This document shows positions 1-9,548 of a DNA stretch of 56,629 bases, piece by piece. Origin of the DNA: Myxococcota bacterium (GTDB taxonomy: Bacteria; Myxococcota_A; Polyangia; Polyangiales; JANWZI01); NCBI GenBank assembly GCA_025054695.1, contig JANWZI010000014.1, positions 1-56,629 of the forward strand. The letters are read 5' to 3'. Position 1 is the stretch's first letter, and every line of letters begins with the position of its first letter. The notes under the pieces were generated by a model. It had not been told where the DNA came from. It searched no databases and saw only the letters and a program-made list of their open reading frames with translations. Both the position numbers and the translations under genes were made by a program.

Positions 1-1
1 C

Positions 2-577
2 GCGTGCCGATCCGACGACGGCTGCGGCCCGGGCTGCGAGCGTTCCGGCCGTGCGGGGCCTGCCCCCTCGGCCGGGCCGGCAGCGGCGCCGCCCGACGAT
101 CCGGCGAGCACCGAGCCCCCGGCCTCGGTCACGCCGTGTCCCTCGCCCTGTGGCGCAACCGAGTCTTGCAGTTCCGGTCGCTGCGTCCCGCGAATCGCAC
201 GAGTCAGCGCGGGCGGCTGGGCGACCTGTGCCATCCGCGTCGATGGGTCGCTGTGGTGCTGGGGCGGCAACGAGGAGGGTCAGCTCGGGCTCGGCGACAC
301 GCGCCCTCGCTCCACGCCGACGCGCGTCGGAACCGAATCGAGCTGGACCCAGGTCGCGCTCGGCCACGCGCACACGTGCGCCATTCGACGCGACGGTTCG
401 CTCTGGTGCTGGGGCTCCAATGCGCGCGCTCTGCTCGGAACGAACGACTGGACCGCGCTCCGGGGGAGTCCTGCATCGGGCCGGAGGGTATGGGACGAAG
501 CTCGCAAAATCGTCGCTACCCGTCGAACGTTTGACGTGGCTCTCGCCCGAGCTCGCCTTCGTGGCTCGCCCGGTTGA
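2..577 (+). CDS. RCC1-repeat protein, 5' end outside window, 3' end truncated
   Basis: The frame is open from the window edge to TGA at 575-577, so the N-terminus is missing. After a Pro/Ala-rich stretch and a small Cys cluster (CPSPCGATESCSSGRC) come two RCC1-like units with the signature CAIRVDGSLWCWG followed by GQLGLGDT. After the second unit the repeat pattern stops (GSNARALLGTNDW) and about 45 unrelated residues precede the stop, so this copy looks cut short. The neighbouring gene has the same Cys cluster and five or more repeats, so the two are tandem paralogues. RCC1-repeat proteins fold as seven-bladed propellers, and two repeats cannot close one. The protein was probably secreted or a surface lipoprotein, like its neighbour. 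Its function is unknown. Confidence 0.7.
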   Translation, partial: ACRSDDGCGPGCERSGRAGPAPSAGPAAAPPDDPASTEPPASVTPCPSPCGATESCSSGRCVPRIARVSAGGWATCAIRVDGSLWCWGGNEEGQLGLGDTRPRSTPTRVGTESSWTQVALGHAHTCAIRRDGSLWCWGSNARALLGTNDWTALRGSPASGRRVWDEARKIVATRRTFDVALARARLRGSPG

Positions 578-611
578 CGTTTCGGCACTGCTCGTGGTTT
601 CTAGTGTGGCC

Positions 612-1872
612 ATGCGCGTCGTCCGTCTTCGTGGAGCCCTCTCCTTCTTGGCCCACTGCGTCGCTTGTGGCGCCGACCAAGGTTGCGTCGGTTGTTTGTC
701 GGAGCTCATCGCACCTGAGGCGTCCACCGGCGCCGAAGCCGCGTCTACGACCCCCGCGCTCGGCGAACGGCCCTGCGACACGCCGTGCGGAGCATCCGAG
801 TTCTGCAACGCGGGTCGCTGCGCGCCGAAGATCCGGGAGGTGCGTGCGCTCGATGATCATACCTGTGCGATTCGCGTCGACGGCTCGCTGTGGTGCTGGG
901 GAGACAATGAGAACGGCGAGCTGGGCCTCGGCGACACGCAACGGCGGTCGGTTCCCACCCGAGTCGGCTCCGATTCGGACTGGGCCTCCGTCGCGCCGGG
1001 GGTCGATTACACCTGCGCGACCCGCACCGATCATTCGCTGTGGTGCTGGGGAAAGAACACGTACGGCCAGCTCGGCGTCGGCGATACGAGGCCTCGTCGC
1101 GTTCCTACCCGCGTCGGGAGCGCGTCGGATTGGACGAGCCTATCCGGCGGCAATGCGCACGTCTGTGCACTCCGTGCGGACCGGTCGCTGTGGTGTTGGG
1201 GAGCGAACGGGAGCGGACTCCTCGGTGTGGGCGATCCGGGCGACGCGCTCGTTCCCACGCGCGTCGTGGGGGACGCGCGTTGGTCTTCGGTCGCGGCGGG
1301 AAGCAACGGGCAATGTGCAATTGCAAGCGAGGGCTCGCTCTGGTGCTGGGGGATGAACGTTTTTTCACGCGCTCGGATTCGAGGACACACTGAGCCGTGC
1401 CGACCCCACGCGCGTCGGATCGGATACGAACTGGGCGCTGGTGGCGCCGTCAGTCAGTCATAGTTGCGCGCTTCGCACCGATCGCTCGCTCTGGTGCTGG
1501 GGCTCGAACGGCGCCATCGGAGTCGAGCTCGGGCGCGAAGCGACGCTTCCGACCCGCGTCGGTTCCGAATCCGACTGGACGCAGCTGGACACGGGCATGG
1601 ACCACAGCTGCGCCATTCGCGCCGACGGCTCGCTCTGGTGCTGGGGAGGCAACGAGTGGGGACAACTCGGGCTGGGTGACACGGCGCGCCGTACGCTGCC
1701 GACGCGCGTCGGTGGCGAGATGCGCTGGCTAGCCGTCGCCGCGGGGCTCAGCAGCACGTGCGGAATCCGCGTCGACGGCTCGCTGTGGTGCTGGGGAGAC
1801 AACCGCGTCGGGCAGCTCGGCCTTGGGGACGAGATGGCTCGCCTGACTCCGACGCTCGTCGTGTTCCCCTGA
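612..1872 (+). CDS. RCC1-repeat surface protein, interrupted by a frameshift
   Basis: ATG at 612 starts a hydrophobic leader (MRVVRLRGALSFLAHCVACG), possibly a lipoprotein signal with a poor lipobox. A Cys cluster (CDTPCGASEFCNAGRC) and RCC1-like units with the core DGSLWCWG follow. The first frame stops at 1463. From about 1363 the next frame continues the same repeat without a break (codons FHALGFEDTLSRADPTRVGS) and runs to TGA at 1870-1872 with three more repeats. The switch lies on a run of six T at 1360-1365, where one extra base would explain it. About seven repeats in total would make one complete propeller, which suggests the intact gene is the functional form. The break is a true frameshift, a slippage site or a sequencing error. 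Function unknown, probably a secreted binding protein. Confidence 0.75.
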
Positions 1873-2085
1873 TCCGACGAAAGACTTCAGCGACGTTGGG
1901 GCGCACGGCGGGCCGCGCTCGAGCGCTGGGGCATCGTCGTGCGAATGGTCGCGCGATTTCTCCACGTCGGGATCTCGGACGTTCGTGCGCAAGACGCGGC
2001 GTCAGGGCGCACACCGATCGATCGGGCGTCCGCATCGGGCCGGGGCGTGCTGAGCGTGGCCCTCCGACAACGGCGGTCATGTTTC

Positions 2086-2230
2086 TCGATCGGGACTCGG
2101 TCCCGGACTTGGGCTCAGTCGCGGACTCGGTCTCGGTCTTGGTCTTGGTCTCGGACTCGAACCGGACTCGGGATCGGACTCGGGCTCCGCGTCGGACGCG
2201 GAGCCGGAACCGGAATCGGTCTCGCAAGAC
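2086..2230 (+). repeat. Hexamer array R1 (GACTCG/TCGGTC type) in a 650-bp gap
   Basis: Degenerate tandem hexamers such as TCGGAC, TCGGTC and TCGGGC run for about 145 bp. The GAGNCC sense of the unit lies on the minus strand. The array sits in the co-directional gap 1873-2522 between the RCC1 gene and tonB. I see no convincing gene in the rest of that gap. Open frames across it exist on both strands but have no start signal or recognisable product. Confidence 0.85.
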
Positions 2231-2522
2231 CCCTCGGTGACATCGAGGGATGGAGTCGGCGCCATCGGACTTGAATGCCCCTGCGGTGCCGTCAACCAAA
2301 GTGGCCGGTGCCGCGCGGCCTACCGCGCCGTCCCTGCATCCCGCCATGCCCCAGCCGTCGTGAAACGTCCGGCGGCGACGGATCGGTTCCACGCAGTGGC
2401 ACAGATGTCGTCATTCCGTCGCGTTTGCGACACATTCAGGCTACGCGCAAGCCGCGCAACCGCCACGGGGATGACACGAGTCCGTTGCCGGCTCCCGTTA
2501 CCCCCCGATTCGAGGTCGGCTC

Positions 2523-3251
2523 GTGTTCGAGGACTTCGTTCAGCGCGGCGAGCCCGGCGCACGAGCGCGCCTCGGAGCGTCGGTGCTCGCGAGCGGGGTG
2601 CTCTACGGTGCCATCGGGACCGGCGTCGTCGTGGCCTCGGCGGCGGTGCGCTCGGCGGTCGATGAACACCAAGACGTGCACGTTGCGTTCGCTCCCCCGC
2701 CGGAAGTCGAGGCGCCGCCGCCTCCGCCCCCGCCGCCCACGAAGACCGAGGCGCCACGGCCGCGTCCCCGACGCGCGGTGCTTCGGCAGCCGCTCGAGAT
2801 TTCGAGTGCGCGGGCGGAAGAGAGCGATGCGCCGCTGCCTCCGCCCGAACCCGAACCGGTCGAGGAAGAGCCGCCGCCTCCGCCCCCACCGCCACCCCCC
2901 GAGCCCGTCGCCGAGCGGCCCCCTCCCCCTCCGCCTCGGCCCCGTGCACCGCGAGGGCCCGTGCAGCTTCCCGAAACGGCGACGCCGCCGGAGCGCATCG
3001 GCGACGTGGTCGTCCAGTATCCGGAAGAAGCCCGGCGCGCGGGTGTCCGCGGCCAGGTCATCGTCAAGTGCGTCGTCACGGAGCAGGGCAGCACCGAGCA
3101 GTGCGAGGTGCTGCGCGGACACGAGCTGCTGCGCGACGAGGCGCTGCGCGCTGCGCGCTCGATGCGTTGGCGCCCGGCGCGCCTGCCGGACGGCACCGTG
3201 ATCGCCGTCTACCGGATCATTCCTTTCCGCTTCGACGCCCCCAATCTCTGA
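2523..3251 (+). CDS. tonB: TonB-family energy transducer
   Basis: TonB carries proton-motive energy from ExbB-ExbD in the inner membrane to an outer-membrane receptor. The GTG start has GAGGT about six bases upstream. The 242-residue protein has one N-terminal membrane segment (about residues 18-45, GASVLASGVLYGAIGTGVVV). A long periplasm-spanning region with polyproline blocks follows (about 58-150). A C-terminal TonB domain occupies about 155-242, with the typical YPEEARRAGVRGQVIV stretch and an ending rich in aromatic and basic residues (VYRIIPFRF). It is first in an unbroken same-strand set with exbB, two exbD, a receptor and a lipoprotein, so it probably serves that receptor. Confidence 0.9.
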   Translation: MFEDFVQRGEPGARARLGASVLASGVLYGAIGTGVVVASAAVRSAVDEHQDVHVAFAPPPEVEAPPPPPPPPTKTEAPRPRPRRAVLRQPLEISSARAEESDAPLPPPEPEPVEEEPPPPPPPPPPEPVAERPPPPPPRPRAPRGPVQLPETATPPERIGDVVVQYPEEARRAGVRGQVIVKCVVTEQGSTEQCEVLRGHELLRDEALRAARSMRWRPARLPDGTVIAVYRIIPFRFDAPNL

Positions 3252-3272
3252 AGTCCCACGCGGAGCGACGTC

Positions 3273-4064
3273 ATGGAGATCAACCTCGTCGAGATCTGGC
3301 AGGCGATGGGCCTGCCGGTGCGTCTGGTCGTCATCGTGCTCACCATCCAGGCGGTGGCCTGCATCGCGGTCGCGATCGACCGCATCGTACTGCTGGCGCG
3401 GTCGGGCGCCGCGAGCCGCCGCTTCGCCGCCGAGGCGACCCCCCTGTTCGAGGCCGGGCGTCTCGACGAGGTTCTGGCGCTCGCGAGCCGCAGCCACGGG
3501 AGCCACCTCGCGGCGTTCATGCACGCGGGGCTCAGCTCGTTCCTCGACCGGCATCGCGCCGGCGACGACCGGGCGCGAGCCTCCGACATGGCGCGACGTG
3601 CGCTGGAGCGCAAGGGCGAGTCGCTGAGCGCGAACCTGCACCGGGGCATGAACGTGCTCGCCTCGACCGGATCGACGGCCCCCTTCGTCGGCCTGCTCGG
3701 CACCGTCCTCGGCATCATCCACGCGTTCAAGCTCATCTCGGCGACGGGCTCCGGAGGCATCGCGACCATCGGTGCCGCCATCGGCGAGGCGCTCGTCGTC
3801 ACGGGCTACGGACTCGTCGTCGCGATCCCGGCCGTGCTCGTCTTCAACTGGCTCTCCTCGCGCTTGCAGCGCTACGAGAGTGGTCTCGTCAACGCGGCGA
3901 GCGAGCTGCTCGACCGCCTCGAGACGCAGCTCTTCGCGGCACGGCCGGACGGCGAGCGCGCGGTCGAGCAGGGCGGCGGTCCGACGACGGGACGCGGGGC
4001 GGGCGAACCGGCTCCCGCAGCCGCCCTTCGGGCACCGGCGTCCTCGTCGATGGCCGAGGCCTGA
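3273..4064 (+). CDS. exbB: ExbB/TolQ/MotA-family proton channel subunit
   Basis: ExbB forms the pentameric inner-membrane scaffold that, with ExbD, uses proton flow to drive TonB. The 263-residue protein has the family's three membrane segments: about residues 17-40 (RLVVIVLTIQAVACIAVAID), 133-155 (TAPFVGLLGTVLGIIHAF) and 170-195 (GEALVVTGYGLVVAIPAVLV). The conserved GLLGTVLGI and the IGEALVVTGYGLVVAIPAV motif in the third segment are present. The C-terminal 45 residues are a low-complexity Gly/Ala/Pro tail not usual for the family. It starts 21 bases after tonB and precedes two exbD genes. Confidence 0.93.
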   Translation: MEINLVEIWQAMGLPVRLVVIVLTIQAVACIAVAIDRIVLLARSGAASRRFAAEATPLFEAGRLDEVLALASRSHGSHLAAFMHAGLSSFLDRHRAGDDRARASDMARRALERKGESLSANLHRGMNVLASTGSTAPFVGLLGTVLGIIHAFKLISATGSGGIATIGAAIGEALVVTGYGLVVAIPAVLVFNWLSSRLQRYESGLVNAASELLDRLETQLFAARPDGERAVEQGGGPTTGRGAGEPAPAAALRAPASSSMAEA

Positions 4065-4115
4065 GCCTGCGCGCCTGGGACCGATCAGACGCCCGATGCT
4101 CGGGGAGAGACGGTC

Positions 4116-4562
4116 ATGAGGAGCCTGTCGCGCACCGCGACGAGCCGTCCGCGTCCCGTGATGAACGTGACGCCGCTCGTCGACATCGTGCTCGTGCTGC
4201 TGATCATCTTCATGGTCGTCATCCCTGCGATGGAGAAAAACGCGCAGGTCGAGGTGCCTTCGATCGTGCACGTCGACGAGGCGAGCCGACAGCGTGCCGA
4301 GCCGTTCACGCTGTCGGTGACGGCCGACGGAGCGGTCTTTTTCGAGGAGCGGCGCGTCCCCCTCGAAGGGCTCGAACCGATGCTGCGCGAGGCGCACGAA
4401 CGCGCGCAAACCCGCAAGGTCCTGCTGCGCGCGGATCGCAGGGCGCGCTGGCAGACGGTACGCGACGTGTTCGCCGTGGTGCAGCGCGTCGGTTTCCCGG
4501 GGATCGCGCTGCGCGTCAACCAGCGCGGCTCGGACCGCTCCGGAGGCGCCGATGGCGTTTGA
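4116..4562 (+). CDS. exbD: ExbD/TolR-family protein (first copy)
   Basis: ExbD is the single-span partner of ExbB; the membrane Asp carries protons. The 148-residue protein has a short basic cytoplasmic start, then MNVTPLVDIVLVLLIIFMVV at about residues 16-35. This contains the conserved Asp (LVDIVLV). A periplasmic domain of about 105 residues follows. The stop at 4562 lies 11 bases inside the next gene, so the two exbD genes are probably translated together. Two ExbD types in one Ton cluster is common in Myxococcota and other delta-type lineages. They may form a heterodimer in the ExbB pore. Confidence 0.92.
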   Translation: MRSLSRTATSRPRPVMNVTPLVDIVLVLLIIFMVVIPAMEKNAQVEVPSIVHVDEASRQRAEPFTLSVTADGAVFFEERRVPLEGLEPMLREAHERAQTRKVLLRADRRARWQTVRDVFAVVQRVGFPGIALRVNQRGSDRSGGADGV

Positions 4563-4992
4563 CGTCGCCGCCGAACCCTCGGGCAGGAAACATCGAGGTC
4601 GGGCGCGGCCGGAGATGAACGTCACGCCGCTCGTCGACGTCGTCCTCGTCCTGCTCATCATCTTCATGGTCGTCACCCCGCTGCTCTCGAAGCAGTTCTC
4701 GCTCGCCATCCCCACGCGCCCGAACGAGCCCGAACGGACCGACGAGGGCCGCGATCCCGTCGTGGTCTCGGTCGACGCGGCGGGGCGCTTCCGCATCCAG
4801 CGGGAGACGATCGCCGACGCCGAGCTCACCGACCGGCTGCGTCGCGTGATCGCGGCGCAGGGGCACCGGACCATCGTGTTCGACGCACACGACGACGTGC
4901 CGTACGAGCGTGCCGTCGAGGCCCTCGACCGTGCCCGCGCGGCCGGGGCGACGACCATCGCCGTGGCGACCGAACGGCTCGTCCGCGACTGA
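4552..4992 (+). CDS. exbD: ExbD/TolR-family protein (second copy)
   Basis: A second ExbD of 146 residues. The single membrane segment at about residues 22-43 (MNVTPLVDVVLVLLIIFMVV) has the proton-carrying Asp in LVDVVLV. The rest is periplasmic (ISD-like fold expected from the family). The membrane helix is almost identical to that of the preceding copy, while the periplasmic parts differ clearly, so this is an old duplication rather than a recent one. The ATG at 4552 overlaps the end of the first exbD by 11 bases, and the receptor gene begins 12 bases after its stop. An AAGGAG ribosome site (gaaggagcac, just before 5005) serves the next gene. Confidence 0.92.
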   Translation: MAFDVAAEPSGRKHRGRARPEMNVTPLVDVVLVLLIIFMVVTPLLSKQFSLAIPTRPNEPERTDEGRDPVVVSVDAAGRFRIQRETIADAELTDRLRRVIAAQGHRTIVFDAHDDVPYERAVEALDRARAAGATTIAVATERLVRD

Positions 4993-5004
4993 AGGAGCAC
5001 AACG

Positions 5005-7932
5005 ATGAGAGACGAACGTCGAGGCACCGGCGTGGTGCCGCAGAACGGGTCCGTATGCGCGGGTCTGCTGGGGCTGCTGTCCGTGCTCGCAGTCGCGCAG
5101 ACGACCGCTCGGGCTCAGGCCCCTGCGGAGACGAACGAGGCGGCCCCGGCGAGCGAGCCCTCGCAGCCCCCCTCGGAAGCCGAGCCGCCTGCCGAGGCGG
5201 ACGCGGTGACGCCCGAGGAGACCGGTGGCGAGGCCGATCCGACCGAGCGGCCCCGCGTGCGAAGGGGCACGGGCATCGAGGGGCGCCTCGTCGACGCCTC
5301 GACCGGCGAGCCCATCATCGAGGGCGCGGTCACGGTTCTCGGTCGCGGCCGGCGCGTGTACACGAACCTCGACGGCTACTTCGCGATCGATCTGCCCCCC
5401 GGTCGTTACGACTTGCGTGCCCACTACGAGCTGTACCAGCCGACGCGGGTCGACGACGTCGTCGTCGAACGGGGCCGCGTCACGGAGGTGGAAATCCGGT
5501 TGACACCGGACACGGAAAGCGTCGAGCAGGAAATCGTCGTCGAGGCGCGGGCCGACACGGGGACCGAGGCCACCCAGCTCTCGGTGCGGCGCGAGGCAGT
5601 GGCCGTGCGCGACGCGGTCAGCGCGCAGGAGATCCAGCGAAGCCCCGACGCGAGCGCCGGGGACGCCGCGCGGCGCGTCGTCGCGGCCACCACGTTCGGC
5701 TCGTATCTCTTCGTGCGTGGATTGGGCGGCCGTTACACGAATGTGCTGCTCGGCGGCATGGAGCTGCCGGGCACCGATCCCGACGTTCCGGGAGTCCAGC
5801 TCGACCTGTTCCCCGCGGCGCTGCTCTCCAGCCTCGCGATCGTCAAGACCTTCACGCCGGACGTGCCGGGCAGCTTCGCCGGTGGGTCGATGGTGCTCGA
5901 GACGCGCGACTTCCCGTCGCGCTTCCGCGCCGGCGCGAACCTCTCGCTCGGCTGGCACGACGAGACGACGTTCCGCGACGGCCTCGTCTACGAGGGCGGC
6001 GGGCTCGACGCGTTCGGGTTCGACGACGGCACGCGTGCACTGCCCGACGCCGTGCCGCGGACGCGGCTCGACGTCACCGAGAGACTGAGCGCGGAGCACG
6101 TCACGCGCATCGCGCGCACGTTCTCCAACACGTGGGGCGTGACGCGGCAGACGAATCTGCCGGATCTGCGACTGGGCGCCCAGGTCGGCGACACGGTCAC
6201 GCTCGGCGAGCGCTTCCTCGGCTACCAGCTCGGGCTGAGCTTCGGTCGCAACACCCGCAATGTCGCCGAGGACGTCGTTCGGCTCACGCAGAGCGGCGGA
6301 CGGATCGTCCCGATCGAGGAAGAGGATCTCGATGCCCGTTCGACGAATCAGCAGACCTCCGTCGCCCTGCTCGGCTCGGCGACGCTCGAGATCGCGCGCG
6401 GACACGAGATGGGCTGGACGAGCCTGCTGACGCACGTCGCCGACGACTACGCGGCGTTCGTGACCGGCTACGACGAGAACCGCGGTCAGGACATCGCGCG
6501 ACGCAGCCTGCGCTGGATCGAGCGGACCGTCGGTTTCCATCAACTGCGCGGCGACCACCGTGGCTTGTTCGGACGCACCCGGCTCCAGTGGCGTGCGAGC
6601 CTCGCCACGGCCAGCCGCGACGAGCCCGATACCCGCGACCTCGTCTACTTGTCGACGGGCACTGGCTACCGCTGGTTCGCGGGGCCCGGAAGCGGCACCC
6701 GATTCTTCTCCGAGCTCGACCAGATCGCGATGGCCGGCGCGGCCGAAGTGCAGATCCCGTTCGGCGCCGTCGAGCTTCGCGGCGGCGCGTTCGCCTCGCG
6801 GCTCGACCGGACGTACGAGGCGCGCCGCTTCCGGTACGAGCGCGAGTCCGGCGGCGACCCCGCCGTCCTCAATCTGCCCCCCGAACGACTCTTCGCCCCG
6901 GAAAACGTCGGGGTGCACGTGCGCCTGCGCGAGTTCACCAACCCGGCGGACAGCTACGAGGCCCATCAGCGCTTGTACGCCGCATGGACAATGCTCGACC
7001 TGGGGCTGCTCGAGCGACGGCTGCGGCTGGCGGCCGGAATCCGCGGCGAGGCGCTGCGTCAGCTCGTCTCGTCGCGGTCGCCGTTCGCGGACACCGCCGA
7101 TCCGGCCACCGAGACGCGGCGGACCGACGTCGATCCGCTGCCCGCGGCCTCCGCCACGGTGCGTCTGGGGGAATCGAGCTTCGTGCGGGCGTCGTACGGC
7201 CTGACCGTCGCGCGGCCCCAGATCCGCGAGCTCGCGCCGTTCGTCTACGAGGACTTCATCCGTCGCCGCAACGTCAGCGGCAATCCGGCCCTGCGCTCCA
7301 CGCGCATCCACAACCTCGACCTGCGGGTCGAGCACTTCCCGTCGTCCGACGAAGTCCTCGCGGTCAGCGTCTTCGCCAAGCTCTTCCGCGATCCCATCGA
7401 GGAAGTCATCGTCGACTTCAACAACTCGTTCACGTTCGAGAACGTCGAGGCGGCTCGCAACTTCGGCGCCGAATTCGAAGCGCGCATCGGGCTCGACCGG
7501 TTGTCGGACGTCCTCGATTGGCTGTCGGTGGGCGCGAACTTCACGTACGTTTTCTCGCGCGTCCGGCTGAACGAAGAGCAAGCCGCCCGGGCTACCAGCC
7601 GCGAGCGCCCGCTCGCCGGCCAGTCCCCCTACGTCGCCAACGTGTCACTCGGAGTTACGCCTCCCGACGCAAGAGTGTCGCTGTTCGCCTATTACAACGT
7701 GTTCGGCCGACGGCTCACGGAGGTAGGTCGCTCACCGCTGCCCGACATCTTCCAGGAACCGTTCCACGCCGTCGATCTGGTCGCGCGCTGGGATCTCGCC
7801 GAGGGGCTCAGCCTCAAGGCGACGGCGCGCAACCTGCTGTTGCAACGCGAGCGGTTCCGGCAAGGGGGCATCACGGTGCGCGCCTACGACCCGGGAACGA
7901 CGGCAAGCCTGCAACTGAGCTGGTCGCATTGA
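5005..7932 (+). CDS. TonB-dependent outer-membrane receptor with N-terminal carboxypeptidase-regulatory domain
   Basis: A 975-residue outer-membrane active transporter. A signal peptide (about residues 1-35, ending ARAQA) is followed by a Pro/Glu/Ala-rich stretch. A carboxypeptidase-regulatory-like beta sandwich lies at about 88-175 (GRLVDASTGEPIIEGAVTVL, then GYFAIDLPPGRYDLRAHYEL). The plug domain is at about 185-310, with VRGLGGRYTNVLLGGMELPG and GSFAGGSMVLETRDFP. A 22-strand barrel should fill the remaining 650 residues, and the final strand ends SLQLSWSH. Its gene lies inside a private tonB-exbB-exbD-exbD set and 18 bases before a lipoprotein gene, suggesting a dedicated uptake pair. The substrate is not visible from the sequence. 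Confidence 0.92.
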   Translation: MRDERRGTGVVPQNGSVCAGLLGLLSVLAVAQTTARAQAPAETNEAAPASEPSQPPSEAEPPAEADAVTPEETGGEADPTERPRVRRGTGIEGRLVDASTGEPIIEGAVTVLGRGRRVYTNLDGYFAIDLPPGRYDLRAHYELYQPTRVDDVVVERGRVTEVEIRLTPDTESVEQEIVVEARADTGTEATQLSVRREAVAVRDAVSAQEIQRSPDASAGDAARRVVAATTFGSYLFVRGLGGRYTNVLLGGMELPGTDPDVPGVQLDLFPAALLSSLAIVKTFTPDVPGSFAGGSMVLETRDFPSRFRAGANLSLGWHDETTFRDGLVYEGGGLDAFGFDDGTRALPDAVPRTRLDVTERLSAEHVTRIARTFSNTWGVTRQTNLPDLRLGAQVGDTVTLGERFLGYQLGLSFGRNTRNVAEDVVRLTQSGGRIVPIEEEDLDARSTNQQTSVALLGSATLEIARGHEMGWTSLLTHVADDYAAFVTGYDENRGQDIARRSLRWIERTVGFHQLRGDHRGLFGRTRLQWRASLATASRDEPDTRDLVYLSTGTGYRWFAGPGSGTRFFSELDQIAMAGAAEVQIPFGAVELRGGAFASRLDRTYEARRFRYERESGGDPAVLNLPPERLFAPENVGVHVRLREFTNPADSYEAHQRLYAAWTMLDLGLLERRLRLAAGIRGEALRQLVSSRSPFADTADPATETRRTDVDPLPAASATVRLGESSFVRASYGLTVARPQIRELAPFVYEDFIRRRNVSGNPALRSTRIHNLDLRVEHFPSSDEVLAVSVFAKLFRDPIEEVIVDFNNSFTFENVEAARNFGAEFEARIGLDRLSDVLDWLSVGANFTYVFSRVRLNEEQAARATSRERPLAGQSPYVANVSLGVTPPDARVSLFAYYNVFGRRLTEVGRSPLPDIFQEPFHAVDLVARWDLAEGLSLKATARNLLLQRERFRQGGITVRAYDPGTTASLQLSWSH

Positions 7933-7950
7933 GGAAACGGTGAACGCGTC

Positions 7951-9369
7951 ATGAATCACGGATTTCGATGGACCTGGGCCCTCGGGATGCTTGCAGCCGC
8001 GCTTCAGGCCTGCGGAGGGGACGACGACGACGTGATGGGGGGGACGGACGCCGGAGTCGACACCGGCGCGCCCGACACCGGCGCGCCCGACACCGGCACG
8101 CCCGACACCGGCGCGCCCGACACCGGCATGCCGGATGCGGGGCCGCGCTGCCCGGCGATCGGCGAGCGGACGGTCGTCGAGGTCCGCAGTGACATCACGG
8201 CCGACACGACGTGGACGTGCCGCAATCTCTACCGCATCGGGGCGCAGGTCTTCGTGGGCTCGAGCGACCCGTCCCGACCCGCGACCCTGACCATCGAGCC
8301 GGGCACCGTCATCCAGGGTACGTCGGGCTCGAACGCGCTCATCGTCACGACGAACGGCCGCATCATGGCGCAGGGAACGCGCGAGTTGCCCATCGTGTTC
8401 ACGAGCGCGCAGGCGCGGCCCGCGCCCGGAGACTGGGGTGGCGTCGTGCTCCTCGGCCGCGCTCCCGTCAACTATCCCGGAGGCTCGCAAGGCATCGAGG
8501 GGCTGCCGTCGGTCGAAGGTCGCGGCCGCTTCGGTGGCACCGATCCGATGCACGATTGCGGGACGCTGCGATACGTGCGCATCGAGTTCGCCGGCTTCGA
8601 GCTCAGCATGGACAACGAGCTGAACGCGCTGACGGTCGGCGGCTGTGGCTCGCGCACCGTCCTGGAGTACATCCAGACGCACAAGGGCAGCGACGACGGC
8701 ATCGAGTTCTTCGGTGGAACCGCCGATCTTCGCTACGCGCTCATCACGGGGCCCGGCGACGACGGCCTCGACTGGGAGGGCGGGTGGACCGGCCGCGCGC
8801 AGTTCGTCGTCGTCCAGCAGCATTCGGGCGCGGGCAACAGCGGCGTCGAGGCCGACAACCTCAACATGGCGGATGACGCGATGCCGCGGTCCGAGCCGCG
8901 CATCTGGAACGTGACGCTGCTGGGCGTGCGCGATCCGGGCGAGGCCGGCGCCGGCATCCGGCTGCGCCGTGGCACGGCGGGGCACCTGCACAACGTCGTC
9001 GTGTCCGGGTTCACGCACTCGTGCGTGCGCGTCGAGAGCATGGCCTCCGACGCCGCGATCACGGCGGGCACGCTCGAGGTGCGCAACGGCATCCTGCACA
9101 ACTGCGGGCCGGATCCGGGGACGACCTTCCTCGCGGGCGCGGCTGCGCGGTTCATGACGGGCTACGATTTGCGCACCGGCGTGGATCCGAGGCTGAGGGA
9201 CGCGTGGAACCCGACGCGACCGGATTTCCGGCCGATGTCCGACTCGCCTGTCACGATGGATGCCGCGACGCCGCCATCAGGCGGGTTCTTCGACATGTCG
9301 GCCACGTATCTCGGCGCGGTCGCACCGACGGGTACGCCCTGGTACGAGGGCTGGACCGCCTTCCCCTGA
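7951..9369 (+). CDS. Beta-helix-type surface lipoprotein paired with the TonB receptor
   Basis: The 472-residue protein begins with a lipoprotein signal ending LQAC (Cys21), followed by GGDDDD. A flexible linker of DTGAP pentapeptides (about residues 37-61) joins this to a globular part of about 400 residues. That part has right-handed beta-helix features: [31 protein letters not shown]-like turns, [17 protein letters not shown] and [10 protein letters not shown]. The gene directly follows the receptor, in the same transcription unit. By analogy with SusC/SusD it may be the substrate-capturing partner, but the fold is not SusD-like and this is inference. No catalytic motif is seen. Confidence 0.8.
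   Translation: MNHGFRWTWALGMLAAALQACGGDDDDVMGGTDAGVDTGAPDTGAPDTGTPDTGAPDTGMPDAGPRCPAIGERTVVEVRSDITADTTWTCRNLYRIGAQVFVGSSDPSRPATLTIEPGTVIQGTSGSNALIVTTNGRIMAQGTRELPIVFTSAQARPAPGDWGGVVLLGRAPVNYPGGSQGIEGLPSVEGRGRFGGTDPMHDCGTLRYVRIEFAGFELSMDNELNALTVGGCGSRTVLEYIQTHKGSDDGIEFFGGTADLRYALITGPGDDGLDWEGGWTGRAQFVVVQQHSGAGNSGVEADNLNMADDAMPRSEPRIWNVTLLGVRDPGEAGAGIRLRRGTAGHLHNVVVSGFTHSCVRVESMASDAAITAGTLEVRNGILHNCGPDPGTTFLAGAAARFMTGYDLRTGVDPRLRDAWNPTRPDFRPMSDSPVTMDAATPPSGGFFDMSATYLGAVAPTGTPWYEGWTAFP
8059..8133 (+). repeat. Five 15-bp tandem repeats encoding a DTGAP linker
   Basis: The 15-base unit GACACCGGCGCGCCC is repeated five times with small changes in the third and fifth copies. Each unit encodes Asp-Thr-Gly-Ala-Pro and keeps the frame. 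It lies between the lipid anchor and the beta-helix domain, so copy-number change would alter only the tether length. Confidence 0.95.
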
Positions 9370-9548
9370 TTGTCCCGGCTCGTCGGCCGGGCGCACGACC
9401 TCATCTCGGCGTGCGGCCGATGAGTCAGCCGGCCCCCACAACCACCCCACGCGCCGCCGGGTCGGTCCTTCGGACCGGCTCGGCGGTTTTCTTTGGCGAT
9501 GCGTCGAAAAGTTGATCCATTTCGACGGGTTGCGTTCCATGCATCGAC

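Noticed and set aside
4516-7581. Long minus-strand open frame (over 1000 codons) antisense to exbD and the receptor
   Set aside because: It mirrors the codon pattern of the real genes; its product is low-complexity and Arg-rich, and has no start signal. Antisense frames are long everywhere in DNA this GC-rich.
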